From Glomus cerebriforme (Eukaryota; Glomeromycota; Glomeromycetes; Glomerales; Glomeraceae): a stretch of 51,651 nt of DNA. The position numbers and the translations under genes are program-made. The stretch covers positions 60,721 through 112,371 of the forward strand of contig QKYT01000095.1 in the NCBI GenBank assembly GCA_003550305.1, in the 5' to 3' direction. Below the pieces are notes generated by a model. The model saw only the letters and a program-made list of their open reading frames with translations. It had not been told where the DNA came from and ran no database searches. Positions 20,633-31,204 of the stretch are shown in pieces. The first letter of the stretch is position 1. The number at the start of each line of letters is the position of its first letter.

Positions 20633-21727
20633 TTAGGGAATGGTGAACCGTTGTTAAGTCCAGAGCTAGTTCACATGCCAAAATATTTGTAGCTTTCTCA
20701 TGCCAACAAAAAATTTTGGTAATAAGCTTTTTTTCCACTTTCTTAAACTCTTCAAATCTTTTTTTGTCTAATTATTATTTATCTCATCCTCTATCTGGTT
20801 TTCAACAATTCTACCTTCTGTCTACTTGTTAATATGCTCATTATCCATCCATTTTTCATCTTCAACAGCCTCTATTTCAGTTTCTGCTTAATTTCTAGAT
20901 ATATAATATCCTTTTTTTCTAGATATTTTGCTAATCTGCAGTTTCCTTTTGTTTTATGTAACATTTAAAAAATAATTAGTTTATTCAAATAAAACATTTT
21001 ACATTTACATATGAAAATCTAAAAATTTTCTCATGATCACTTGTTTTTCTTATGAAAAATTGATTATGATAATTTGGAATGGCATCAAATTACCATAATT
21101 TTAGCTCAAATTATGATAATTTTTGGCCAACAAAATTGCATTCACATGACAAAATTTGTTTCAAATTCAGATAAATAATATGAAAATCACTAAAGTTTGA
21201 ATACTTATAACTTTTTATGTAGGTATTTTTTTAAAAATTGGACCGGTAATTTTATAGATTTCATCTTGAAAAATAAGATTACCAGTTTATTTTTTTTAAA
21301 ATCATATTATTTTTTAATGTTCAAGTATTACAATTTTATTGTCTAGTTAAAACTTTACATATGACTGAGAAATGATAGGGGTCAACGTTTCATCAAAGTA
21401 AGGATCAGAAAAAAGCAATAATAAAAGACAAAGTTCAGATTAGGACTTCACCACTTTATTTTATAATGGAAAATAAAGAAAAACTTTTATGAAAAACTTT
21501 TGTTCCTTTTTATTTTATTAATCCTTATGGATAAAAACTAAAGTTACATTCTTATTTATTCAAGCTTATTTATACAAAGTAAATATTCTACAAATACATA
21601 ATTATTAATAATTAAGCTACTTAAAGGACTACGTAAATAAATATTCTAAAACATTCTAAAACTTTTCATTTCTTTTTTTTTTTACTAATGATTACTAATT
21701 ATTAATAATAATAAATTACTTCATGTA
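20633..21727. other. Decayed sequence with a weak foldback
   Basis: The 20640-20960 part has a minus-strand composition that looks formerly coding (KKRFEEFKKVEKKLITKIF) but is full of stops. A weak inverted repeat sits around 21180-21330 (ACCGGTAATTTTAT against ACTGGTAATCTTAT). A segment shared with 743-782 lies at about 21448-21485. No intact gene. Confidence 0.4.
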
Positions 21728-23061
21728 CACTCCCCTACAAAAAGTATCTGACCACTTTAATATCGGTAAATTAATATGCCGATTTTAACAGTTAATTTTT
21801 TAACAATTTATTAATAAACATTATAAAAATTTTACATCACGTGACTCAGAAAAACATGAATTTTTTATTAATATCTAGTTGGATTTCCTTTACTATCTAT
21901 TACAGCCTGAACCCTTCTAGGCATGCTATCAACTAAATTTACCAAAACTTCAGGTTCAATTTTACCCCATTCCTCTTCCAAAACTTCCATTAATTGACCA
22001 ATATTTTTTGGATGAGGTTTATGTGTCCGAACTTTTCTTTCTAAAACATCCCATAAATGTTCAATTGGATTAAGATCCGGGCTCTATGCAGGTCATGGAA
22101 GACTTGAAACTGAATTATCCTCTTTCCACTGTCCAACCACCCTTGCTCTATGAACTGGAGCATTATCATCTTGAAAAATATATTCTAAATCATTTTCTAA
22201 ACTATCATAGAAGGGTAAAAAAGTATTTTTTAATATGTTAATATATACGGAACCTGTGATACTACCAGAAACTTGAATTAAAGGACCAAGTTTATCTTTT
22301 GCAAAACACCCCCACACTATAACTTCCTGATTTCTGGACTTTACCGTTAGAATAAGACAACTCACATCATATTTTTCATGGGGTTTACGCCAAACCCAGT
22401 GGTGTGCATCATTTTAAAATATTAGAAAGTGAGATTCGTCGCTCCAAATAATTGTATCCCATTCAGTATCCCACTCTTTTCTTTCACGGCACCAAGCTAG
22501 TCTTTTTTTATGATTAGCTTCAGAAACTAATGGTTTTCTTTTCCCAGCCCTACCAAAATATCCTTCAGAATGTAAAACATGTCTTACAGTATTATTAGAT
22601 ACTGGACTTAATAAACAATCACCAATTTTTTTTGTTATTTCTTCTAAAGATTGCTGCCTATCTTCCTTAATAATTTTTGAAAGATGTCTTAAATCTCTTT
22701 CGGTGAGTTTTGGTGGCCTACCTGAACGTGGAGCAGCTGAAATTTTTTCTGAGTTTTTGTAGTTCGTTATAGTATCATGAATGGTTGTTTTTGGAATATC
22801 AAGTATTTCATTAATATTTCGTTCAGTATGACCTCCTTTCCATAGACCAATAATCTCTCCTCATTCAAATTCTGTAAGCTCACGCTTTTTGGGCATTTTT
22901 ATAAATAATTTTTTTTATTTTCAGATAGGCGAAGACTTTAGCTACATGGGAAAAAAAAAATTTATTTATATATGTATAGTTAGTTGTGGCGTAATCTTAA
23001 TTTTAATAGAAATGATCAGCAATAATCGGCAGGGTGGTCGGATACTTTTTGTAGGGAAGTA
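21728..23061. mobile_element. Complete Tc1-like transposon (dead)
   Basis: Terminal inverted repeats begin CACTCCCCTACAAAAAGTAT (left) and TACTTCCCTACAAAAAGTAT (right, inverted) and continue CTGACCAC/CCGACCAC. TA flanks both ends (21726-21727 and 23062-23063). At about 1.33 kb with a single transposase frame on the minus strand, the layout is the usual one for Tc1. Both ends are present, but the transposase has four stops. Confidence 0.9.
21868..22896 (-). pseudogene. Tc1-like DD34E transposase with four in-frame stops
   Basis: The frame runs unbroken in register for 343 codons from ATG (MPKKRELTEFE) to TAA, with stops at codons 12 (TGA), 161 (TAA), 268 (TGA) and 271 (TAG). The N-terminal helix-turn-helix (LWKGGHTERNINEILDIPKT) and the linker SGRPPKLTERDLRHL are clear. 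The catalytic triad is intact in position: D153 in WSDESHF, D244 in FQDDNAPVH and E279 in SPDLNPIEHLWD, with the 34-residue D-E spacing of Tc1. The codon-268 stop sits where the family has Trp and codon 271 where it often has Gln, so single base changes explain both. No frameshift is needed, so death is recent relative to its neighbours. Confidence 0.9.
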
Positions 23062-23574
23062 TAATTGTATTCCTCTATTTAATAATTTACAATGACTCAT
23101 AATTAATCATGCAGATCTCATGATTATCCATCTCATTGATCATCTACTTTACCTCCTATGATATAATATGTTGATCATTTACTTTGCCACATTTACTCTG
23201 CCATTCTACTACTATTATGTCACATATTATTCCTTATTCTAAAATAAATACTTCTTTTTTACTTCAAATCTCCAGTTATACTAACACCATAGAAATTCTT
23301 TAAAAGAATACATAATTATGGTATGATAAATCACGAATATGTTCTCTAAATAGAAAAGTATAACTTATTACATGAAGAGCAAATTTGTAAGGATGGCTCT
23401 TGTTGCCAAAGGTCCTTAGCAATAGATCCTTACTTTAATTTAATTACTTCTGGTCCTGTACCAGTGATAAATCAAAATAATTAACTAGTCTATAAAACAA
23501 TTGAGAACCTTTATCTAAATCTAAATCTAAGTCTAAATTTTCATAATAAACACTACTATTATACATCCTATTTA
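23062..23574. other. No gene seen
   Basis: AT-rich stretch with a slightly more complex part around 23380-23480 that gives no convincing frame on either strand. Confidence 0.35.
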
Positions 23575-23930
23575 CTAATTTTGATAATTTTGATACCTTT
23601 TAACAACTATATTACCTAATTTAATACTTTTTTTGATAACCTGGTGAACATTATCCTTCCATCTAGTGCAAGCACAAAGATCACGTGAGGTAGGACTTTC
23701 TATGAGCTGATCAAATTCATCCATAGTCGTATATGCAATAAAATGGTGAATCTTTTTGTTATATGGTGTGGCTAGTACCCAAGTAGAACATGGTTCATCA
23801 GATAATGTAGCTTCCCACTTTTTAAATATCTGATTCCTGGATAGCCAGATGTAACAGTGGAATGTTTAGATAGAAAATATCATTAATTTGTCTAAAATCT
23901 GCAAGGAGATACATTTTAAATGGACAATAC
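23575..23930 (-). pseudogene. Coding-like fragment of unknown family, one frameshift
   Basis: An open frame ending at TAG 23575-23577 reads QIFKKWEATLSDEPCSTWVL, ATPYNKKIHHFIAYTTMDEF, DQLIESPTSRDLCACTRWKD, NVHQVIKKSIKLGNIVVKRY. Just upstream, in another frame, DFRQINDIFYLNIPLLHLAI looks like the continuation, so one indel near 23835 has broken it. Codon use and residue mix are clearly protein-like. I do not recognise the family. It may be part of a repeated transposon-borne gene. Confidence 0.45.
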
Positions 23931-24900
23931 TATTGAGCTTGTTGAATGTGGATGATGCGTGAATGGAGTGGAGAGTATGAAAGATTAACCAATCTCTATT
24001 ATTACTATTCATGCATGCTTCAGAAATGAAGAAAGATTGTGTATTAATGTATTAATTATTGCTATTAATAATTTACTTTTCTTAAGAATCTCTTATTTAC
24101 TACTTCATTAAAATTGTCTTTTTTATATTAATACATATTGTAGTTACTTTCATTTTATGTATTAAATAAAGTATTTTGAAATAATTGCTTCTTTTGCAAT
24201 TAAATCTTGCATGACTTTTTCGGTTATAAAACTTTTTCTTTAATCTTATTATGTGAAAAAGTGCATGCACTCTACCGTATTTATAAATCAACCATTTAGT
24301 ATATATATGGTTAATATTTAGTCTTTTAATTTCTTAAATTAAACTAATTATTTTTAATATTAATTTAATTACTGTAATTATTATTAATCATTATTAATAT
24401 TCAAAGCTTTCCATATTAAAATTTCGCCTGAAAAAATATGAATAATGATCCAAATATGGATTGATTTTTAATCTTTTTATTCATCAAATGCTAAGTAGCC
24501 CAACTAACTGCCCAAACATAACCATATCCCTAATAAAATATGATCCTTTTAAACCAATCTTAAACTTTAATTCTAATATTCAAAACACTAACTACTGGTT
24601 CCTTTTAATTCTAATGTGACATTTACAGCAGTTGTTTTCCTATTATTCTGTAAATGTCTATTATGGCGAGTTGAGAAGTTTCTTTTATAGTTGTTTGTTT
24701 CATTAATTTAGTAAGATTATATTTCTGGTCAGAATAATATAATTATCCAAATGGCTGAGGATTGCATTTCTAATATCATAATGTCAAGACTTTCTAACAG
24801 TGGTTGAAGCAAAAAGAGTTGCATTTGTCAGTTTACTAATTCCAGATTGTTAATGGAATAAAGGTCTGAGATTCTTCAACATCTATAGGACTGTTTTTCT
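23931..24900. other. Mostly non-coding, AT-rich
   Basis: No gene supported. The part at 24730-24890 has protein-like composition in places, with stops, and may extend the zinc-knuckle remnant that follows. Confidence 0.35.
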
Positions 24901-24904
24901 CTTT

Positions 24905-25480
24905 TTAGTTAATAATTTTTGAGTTGATTCAGATCTAACATTTGGTGATGTTCCTATAAATTTGCATTCTTTTGAAGAATGGCCCTTTTTCCAGCATCTT
25001 ATACAATTCTCTTGAAATTTAAGAGGATTAGTTTACTGGATTTGGCTCACACTTGAGAATGAGTGGTTAAAGTATAGATTTTATCCTCTTCCTCATCTTT
25101 ATTATAATCACTTTCCTCGCCTAAATAATCTACTAAATCAAGATAATTCGCATCAGAATTTATGTTTGTTCAGAGAGATATTCAGTTGAAATGTGTCCTG
25201 GCTCTTCACATTTGTAGTTTATTTTTCTTCATGCAGCTAATAATAATTTTGTTTCTATTTGTACAGCCAGCAGCACTAATGTTAACGTATTTAATGTAAG
25301 AATCCCATTCCTACAGTATCTCAGTTGCTATAGTACTTCCTACATTATTAGAATTGTTAATGATAGGATTTGATTGAATTGCAGCCGCAGTACAGGATTG
25401 TAAATAGGTATGTTTCCGTATGGAAGAAATTGAAAGAATGCAGTTGCCATAATGAGAGTTGAGGTTGATTCGCTTTATGT
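24905..25480 (-). pseudogene. Gag-like zinc-knuckle protein remnant
   Basis: A CCHC zinc knuckle is readable on the minus strand at about 24964-25005: CIRCWKKGHSSKEC (C-X2-C-X4-H-X4-C), preceded by PLKFQEN. A second, damaged knuckle lies near 25190-25230 (NYKCEEPGHISTEY, with Cys 1 and Cys 4 lost). Between them is an acidic stretch (NSDANYLDLVDYLGEESDYN, KDEEEDKIYTL). Upstream, an Asn/Ala-rich part (CTAAAIQSNPIINNSNN). Several stops and frameshifts. Paired CCHC knuckles after an acidic linker are typical of retrotransposon Gag or related nucleic-acid-binding proteins, but no reverse transcriptase was found nearby. Confidence 0.6.
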
Positions 25481-25699
25481 TTTTGTTACAGTAGGAAATG
25501 TTTTTTTCTAGGAAATTTTTCTACTACTATTTTTAAAAGAAAAAAGTGTTTGTATAATGTATTAAGGACATAATGCACAAAAAATTACATTTCTCCATTT
25601 TTTAAAATAATAAACTTAATTATTTATTCAATCAAAAGATAATTGATAATATTAAAATTTTATAAAAAATGAATCTGTTCCGGTGTTTAGCTTACCCAG

Positions 25700-26175
25700 C
25701 TTTCCTGCGTACCCGTCAAATGTGGCTTATAGATTAGCCCTATACAGTACTAAATCACCATTAAAATATATATACGCGAAGGAAATTTTTTTTTACCCTA
25801 CATCAGCCTTTTTGCTTATCTGCGTACCCGTCAAATATGGCTCCCTATACTATATAGTCATCATTAAAATATACAGTATACACGACGAAGTTTTTTTTTT
25901 TTTACCCTACATCAGCCCTTTTGCTTATCTGCGTACCCGTCAAATATGGCTCCCTATACTATATAGTCATCATTAAAATATACAGTATACACGACGAAGT
26001 TTTTTTTTTTTTTACCCTACATCAGCCTTTTTGCTTATCTGCGTACCCGTCAAATATGGCTGATAGATCAGCCCTATCACTATTAAATATAAAGTACGCG
26101 AAGGAAGTGTTTTTTTTACTCTACATCAACCTTTTTGGTTATTTATTTATTTATTTATCTATTTTACCCGTCATA
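25700..26175 (+). repeat. ~110-bp tandem repeat directly upstream of the MATH-BTB gene
   Basis: The landmark ACCCGTCA recurs at 25711, 25826, 25935, 26045 and 26166, giving spacings of 115, 109, 110 and 121 bp. Units share TGCGTACCCGTCAAATATGG, a CATTAAAATATA segment, CGCGAAG or CGACGAAG, a long T run and ACCCTACATCAGCC. The last partial unit ends about 35 bp before the ATG at 26204, so the array lies in the promoter or 5' leader. Open frames across it are repeat artefacts. Confidence 0.85.
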
Positions 26176-26203
26176 TTTACTTTTACTCAAAAACTATCTG
26201 ATC

Positions 26204-27475
26204 ATGTCCATTATGGAATCTCTCAGTTATGGTAACCGCAGTAATGAGAATAAAATTAATAGTTTTGCCAAGATTAACGAAGAGACGTCCTTCACTTGGA
26301 AGATCGTCGAATTTCAGGACTTATATAATTGTATGAAAAATGGATCATTTATCTTGAGTGAGAAGTTCAGCACTCCAAATCGTTACAATATGGATAATAA
26401 TGCTAATATACCTATGCATTATTGGAGGTTACGATTGTATCCTCGTGGATATACAACATATCCTGACGATTTGGCTATATTTCTTACTGCATTTCCTTCA
26501 CCATACGAAAATCAAAATTTAACAAAATCTAGAGTAATACAGAAATTTCGAATTGAATTATATAAGTTGGACATCGGGAGCGAAAATTCAATGGTTACTT
26601 CAAGTGAAAGTATAATACATTTATCAACACGTGGCTTCAAAAAATCTATCTTTAAATTTGAAACAAATGAAGTAGGATATATGATTGGTAAAAAAAATTT
26701 TTGCGACTTTAAGAGTATCTTCCCGGATAATAATAGTTTTCAAGAAACCACATTAATAATACGCGTTTATATTAATTTTGAAGAAAATAATGAAAATTGT
26801 TTCACTAACCCGATAGTATCTCAAACACCGGCACCAACAACGTCTTTTGTTTCCTCATTTGAAAAATTTTATGATGATCAAAGATTTAATGATGTTGAAT
26901 TTTCCTTTGACGAACCTGGACCTACAATAAGAGCAAATAGATTTGCTCTATCATCTAGATCTTCATATTTTGATTTATTATTCAGGGGCGAATTAGCGGA
27001 AGTCCAATCAAGACCAATACCAGTTAGAGGTATAAAGCCTAAAAGTTTCCAAGCAATAATTTATTATATTTATACAAGGAAGCTAATGGATGATCTTGAG
27101 ATGGATACTTTAGAAAATTTATATACGCTAATTGAAATCTTTTTTAATGAGGAGGAAATAAAGGAAATAAAGGAAAAGGTAATTAATAAAGTTGGTAAGA
27201 TAATCAACATTTTTAACTGGGATTATATCCTAGAATTTAGTTGGAAAATAGGGAATGAAATGTTGAAAAAAGGTGGTTTGGACTTTATAGCCGAGAATTG
27301 GAGTGAAGTGAAACAGACAAAACAAATGAAAAGAATGTTAAAACATGAAAGTTTGGATTGGGTAAGTATTATTGAAGAATTAGTCACGGCAGAAATATTT
27401 AACGCGTCAAAATTAGGTGGTCAGCGTACTAATTTAAAGGAAGAGGGGGAGTATGATGAAGAAGAAGATCAATAA
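26204..27475 (+). CDS. MATH-BTB domain protein
   Basis: Intronless, 423 residues from the ATG at 26204 (MSIMESLSYG); a longer frame from 26135 starts inside the repeat with a low-complexity hydrophobic leader and is less likely. Residues about 27-190 form a MATH (TRAF-like) domain (FTWKIVEFQDLYNCMKNGSF, YWRLRLYPRGY, FRIELYKLD, TLIIRVYINF). Residues about 218-320 form a BTB/POZ domain (FYDDQRFNDVEFSF, IRANRFALSSRSSYFDLLFR, PKSFQAIIYYIYTRKL). The C-terminus is helical with an acidic tail. MATH-BTB proteins are known substrate adaptors of Cullin-3 ubiquitin ligases: MATH binds the substrate and BTB binds the cullin. Such genes are strongly expanded in some fungi, so the exact substrate is unknown. 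The tandem repeat just upstream may affect its expression. Confidence 0.88.
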   Translation: MSIMESLSYGNRSNENKINSFAKINEETSFTWKIVEFQDLYNCMKNGSFILSEKFSTPNRYNMDNNANIPMHYWRLRLYPRGYTTYPDDLAIFLTAFPSPYENQNLTKSRVIQKFRIELYKLDIGSENSMVTSSESIIHLSTRGFKKSIFKFETNEVGYMIGKKNFCDFKSIFPDNNSFQETTLIIRVYINFEENNENCFTNPIVSQTPAPTTSFVSSFEKFYDDQRFNDVEFSFDEPGPTIRANRFALSSRSSYFDLLFRGELAEVQSRPIPVRGIKPKSFQAIIYYIYTRKLMDDLEMDTLENLYTLIEIFFNEEEIKEIKEKVINKVGKIINIFNWDYILEFSWKIGNEMLKKGGLDFIAENWSEVKQTKQMKRMLKHESLDWVSIIEELVTAEIFNASKLGGQRTNLKEEGEYDEEEDQ

Positions 27476-28597
27476 TAAATTCTCATATAATAAATATGAT
27501 TAAATTATTAATTACTTTTTTTTTCAATGAATATTTTTTTTTATGTATAATAAATAACCTTGTTTTGAAATGTGAGACATTTTTCAAAATTTAATGACTT
27601 GCGCTTAGGAAAGCAAGCTATTTCTAAATGAATAAAGTATTCAAATAGAATCCAGAGTTATAGGCTGTTTCCGGTCAGTCAATTGGTCCTAACAAAAAAA
27701 ACTACTGTCCAATCAAATTAAACTCAACCGACTGGAAATGAAGGGCTAAAAAAAAAAATTATATTTTTTTAATTCGGCATTAATTTGTTCATATTCTTTT
27801 TCTTTTAATAATGTAATGGTATTGTAAAGAGATATACGATTGTCATTATACTAAAAAACAAGAAGCTAAAAGGGTATCCACGTGATTAGATAAATGAATG
27901 TTATTTTACTTTTAATTGGTGAAAATTTATTCAAATAGTACCAGAATAATAAGCTTTTGGTAAAAATAGAAAACCTTTCAGTCTAAGCCTTCTTAAGGCA
28001 TTATTAAAAATGTAATTCTGGACATATTCAGTTTCTAACTAAATAAATTGACATGTGATTGACATTGTTTATCTAACATATGTAACCTAAACGAGTAAAT
28101 GATTTTCAAACTTTTTTTATGACAAAATATTTTCGCGTTGTAATGAAAGATATTCCTCTATTAAAAAGAAAATAGAATATCTTTTTTAGGCTGATATTCA
28201 CCATACTTGGAAATATATTATAAAATCAATAAAATCATAAAAAGAAATCTGTTTTTGTTTAATTTAAATGAATTGTGGATTTTTTTTTTTCGAAAGTTCG
28301 TTTCATTTTTAATTTCCTTTCCCTTATATCTTCTTCATGTTTTCTAATCAAATAAAAATGAATTCTATTTCTTAATAATCCATTTTATTTAAATATGATA
28401 TAAAATCGCTTAAACCAATCTTATTAAATAGATCATTTTATATTATAAACAATTTTTTTTTGCTTACAAAGTATAGAACAAAAAAAAAAAAAAAAAAAAA
28501 AATCTTCGATTAACTTGAATAACTTAATAAAATTAATAAAAATCCATTTTACGGTCTCAAACGAAAGAAATCATCTTTACTTCAAAAAAAGTAAAAT
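27476..28597. promoter_or_regulatory. Intergenic region between MATH-BTB and Kch1-like genes
   Basis: 1.1 kb without a gene. It holds a small inverted-repeat element (27661-27748), an E-box CACGTGATTAG at 27879 (a bHLH-type site by sequence), poly-A/T tracts, and the promoter of the gene at 28598. Confidence 0.4.
27661..27748. mobile_element. ~90-bp inverted-repeat MITE-like unit
   Basis: TTTCCGGTCAGTCAATTGG near the left end pairs with TTTCCAGTCGGTTGAGTTTA read inverted from the right end. It sits inside otherwise unique intergenic DNA. Short and without an obvious target duplication. Confidence 0.5.
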
Positions 28598-29922
28598 ATG
28601 TGTTTTTCAAAAGCAAAATGGAAAAGAGAAGTTGTTCAAGATCATAAATTTGATTTTGTATGTATAGAAGATTTTAAAACGAATAATATTTTAATAAGAA
28701 TTAAATACATTTTTTTATATTTAATCATTATTAAAACTATATTAGTTTATATAGCAGATTTATGGACAGCAGGAATTTTATTAATATTTGATAGATGGAG
28801 TTCTACTATAACACCAAGTATACCTCTTTATATATCAAAATGGATTTATGTTGGATGTATTTTTATGTCATTTTTATTATTAGCTTGGGATTGGAAAAAA
28901 GCTAGATCTATTATAGCTTCAAAAGATATTAGTTACGCTTTTACTAGTATTATAACTTTTAGATATTATTCTTTAAAAAGTTTTGCTCATTATTGTTTCT
29001 TTTGTCAAATAAATGAACAAAAGAAAAAAGCAGATGAAATTGCTTTATTCGTATTCTTTACATTTAAAGGTAAATTTAATGGTTTATTTTTTTTTCCCCC
29101 TTTTGTTAATTATTAATTAAATTGTTGAATTAATTTTTTTTTTTAGGTTGGAAAAATATTCTTTTTGCTGAAGCTCCTCGTCAAGTCATTAATGCTATCA
29201 CACTTCATTCCATAATTAGATCCAAAAAAAATAAAAATTGGATAGAATTAGATGATTATGGTAGTGATATAATAGAAAGAATTGCAATGGCATTAATGGC
29301 ATTTATACTTTTAGTTTTTGTGATAAAAGCATCAAAATTAGTATTTGCTTTTATATTATATATTCCTTTATTATTATTTCATATTAGAGGTAATTTAAAA
29401 GAATATTGTTGTCATAAAATTGATAAAAGAATTGAAAAACTTCTTAAAATGAATTCTCATGAACGTAGGGCGAAACAACGAAAGATTGAAAGAGCTGTTG
29501 CAAAAGGGAAGCTTAATAATTTAAAAAAGAAGGATAAATTACAATTAAATCATCCAATAAGACAACCTACTTTACCTGTTTTAGATGATGATATTTATAA
29601 TAATAATAATTATTATTCTATGCCAAATTATAATAATAATTTACCTGAGAGAATAGAACCTTATGATCCACGTTTAAACTTATCACGTGAAGCAATTCGA
29701 CGAGCAATTTCTCCTGAACCTGCGTATAATTCACAATATCGTCGTCCTTCTATACCTTCTTCTGTAATTTCTTCTGTATCTTCACGTGCAAATTCACCTG
29801 AACTTGTATATAATTCTAATATTCTTTATCAACAATCTCATCATGGAGGTGTAAATAACCCTACCATTCCAGTACGATACGCTCCACAAAATGAAAGGTA
29901 TAATAATAATTATTATTATTAA
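28598..29922 (+). CDS. KCH1: Kch1/Prm6-type fungal potassium transporter
   Basis: Two exons, join(28598..29069, 29147..29922), 415 residues; the intron runs from GTAAAT to TTTTTTTTTAG and the join restores KG|WKN in frame. The N-terminus KREVVQDHKFDFVCIEDFKT is the hallmark block of the fungal KCH family. Four or more membrane segments follow (IFLYLIIIKTILVYIADLW, WIYVGCIFMSFLLLAWDW, a segment around FALFVF, then ALMAFILLVFVIKASKLVFA). The basic region after the last segment (KRIEKLLKMNSHERRAKQRK) and the long Asn/Pro/Ser-rich tail (NNNNYYSMPNYNNN, SPEPAYNSQYRRPS) should be cytosolic. In yeast, Kch1 is a plasma-membrane protein for low-affinity K+ uptake linked to calcium signalling; that role is carried over by homology. 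The tail is Asn/Tyr-rich and probably disordered. The gene is convergent with the NIPA-like gene at 30100. Confidence 0.82.
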
Positions 29923-30099
29923 TGAGATATTGAGTTTTAATATTTAATATATCAAGTTTTCGATATATCTTTTTCGATATGTCGGACTTATAAAATTATA
30001 AATTAATTAATTATAGTAATTTAATAATTTTAAAATTTTATTAAAAATATTAGTGAAAATACATGTACACTTTTATAAATATTTGATAAATAAATCAAA

Positions 30100-31164
30100 T
30101 CAACTTTTAGTTAATGTCCTCCTTTTTCTATCATCATTTTTATTCATCTTTTTCTTTTTCATTTCCTGTTCCCATTTCTTTTGTATTTCTTTTAATTTTT
30201 CTTCCTCTTTAGTCAGCTTAGCCAATCTTTTACTTAATAATGATACACCAAAAAATATAAGAGAAACTCCCAAGATAAATCCTACGTATGTAGTACTTTG
30301 AAAATTACGAAATTCATCATAATATACACCACCACCTATAATATCAAATAAGCTCCAATTACAATAAAATATTGGTACTTGTAATAGTGCATCATACTTT
30401 TTTAATCCCATACTTATCCAATATACTTGACCAATTGCTGTCGAAATTGTGATAAATAATATTGCCCATGATAATAAATCTTTAAATTGATTGTCTTGAT
30501 GTACAATAGATACCGTTAATAAATTAATAAGCGACTACAAAAATTTATATATATAACGTTAATTTATTAAAATATAATAAATGATAAAATTTCAAAAAAT
30601 TATTTACCTTTGCAAAAAGTGTAGTTATTGTGGCCATACTAGACGCCAAAATAGCATAAGCGAGTGGCAAAAGAACTTTTTCTTTAATATCATGTTCCCT
30701 AACAACAACAGATCTTGCTGTACGTATTGAAGTTATTGAAGTTCGAGGTAAGGGCATAGAAAATATTTCGTCTTCAAGTGAATTACCTTCGCTAGACGCA
30801 ACATCACGCGTCGTTTTTTTTGAGCTACTATCTTTTTCTATTGTAGAAGGTTCAGTTGTTGTTGATAAAGTTTGATCAATATTTTCTTTTCCATTTTCAT
30901 CTATTATAGATAATCTATGACTATCTTCATTTTTATTCACGTGATCCGAATTATTACCAGTATCAGTTTTTTCCTGTTCTGCAAGTTCAACAGTAACAGC
31001 GATTGCATTAGCAAGTGCTTCTTCGTCTTTTTGAATTGCGTTCCTTTCAACAACGCGTATAAAAGTAAATAAAGAAAAAATGAAAACACCAATAACGGAA
31101 AGATAAGTTATAGTTTGAGGTCGTTTAAATAATTCAATAAGAACACACAATTTATAATCTATAA

Positions 31165-31204
<40 letters not shown>

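Noticed and set aside
25683..26235. Open frames of about 100 codons across the tandem repeat
   Set aside because: They repeat with the 110-bp DNA unit and end inside the MATH-BTB start region; the repeat explains them.
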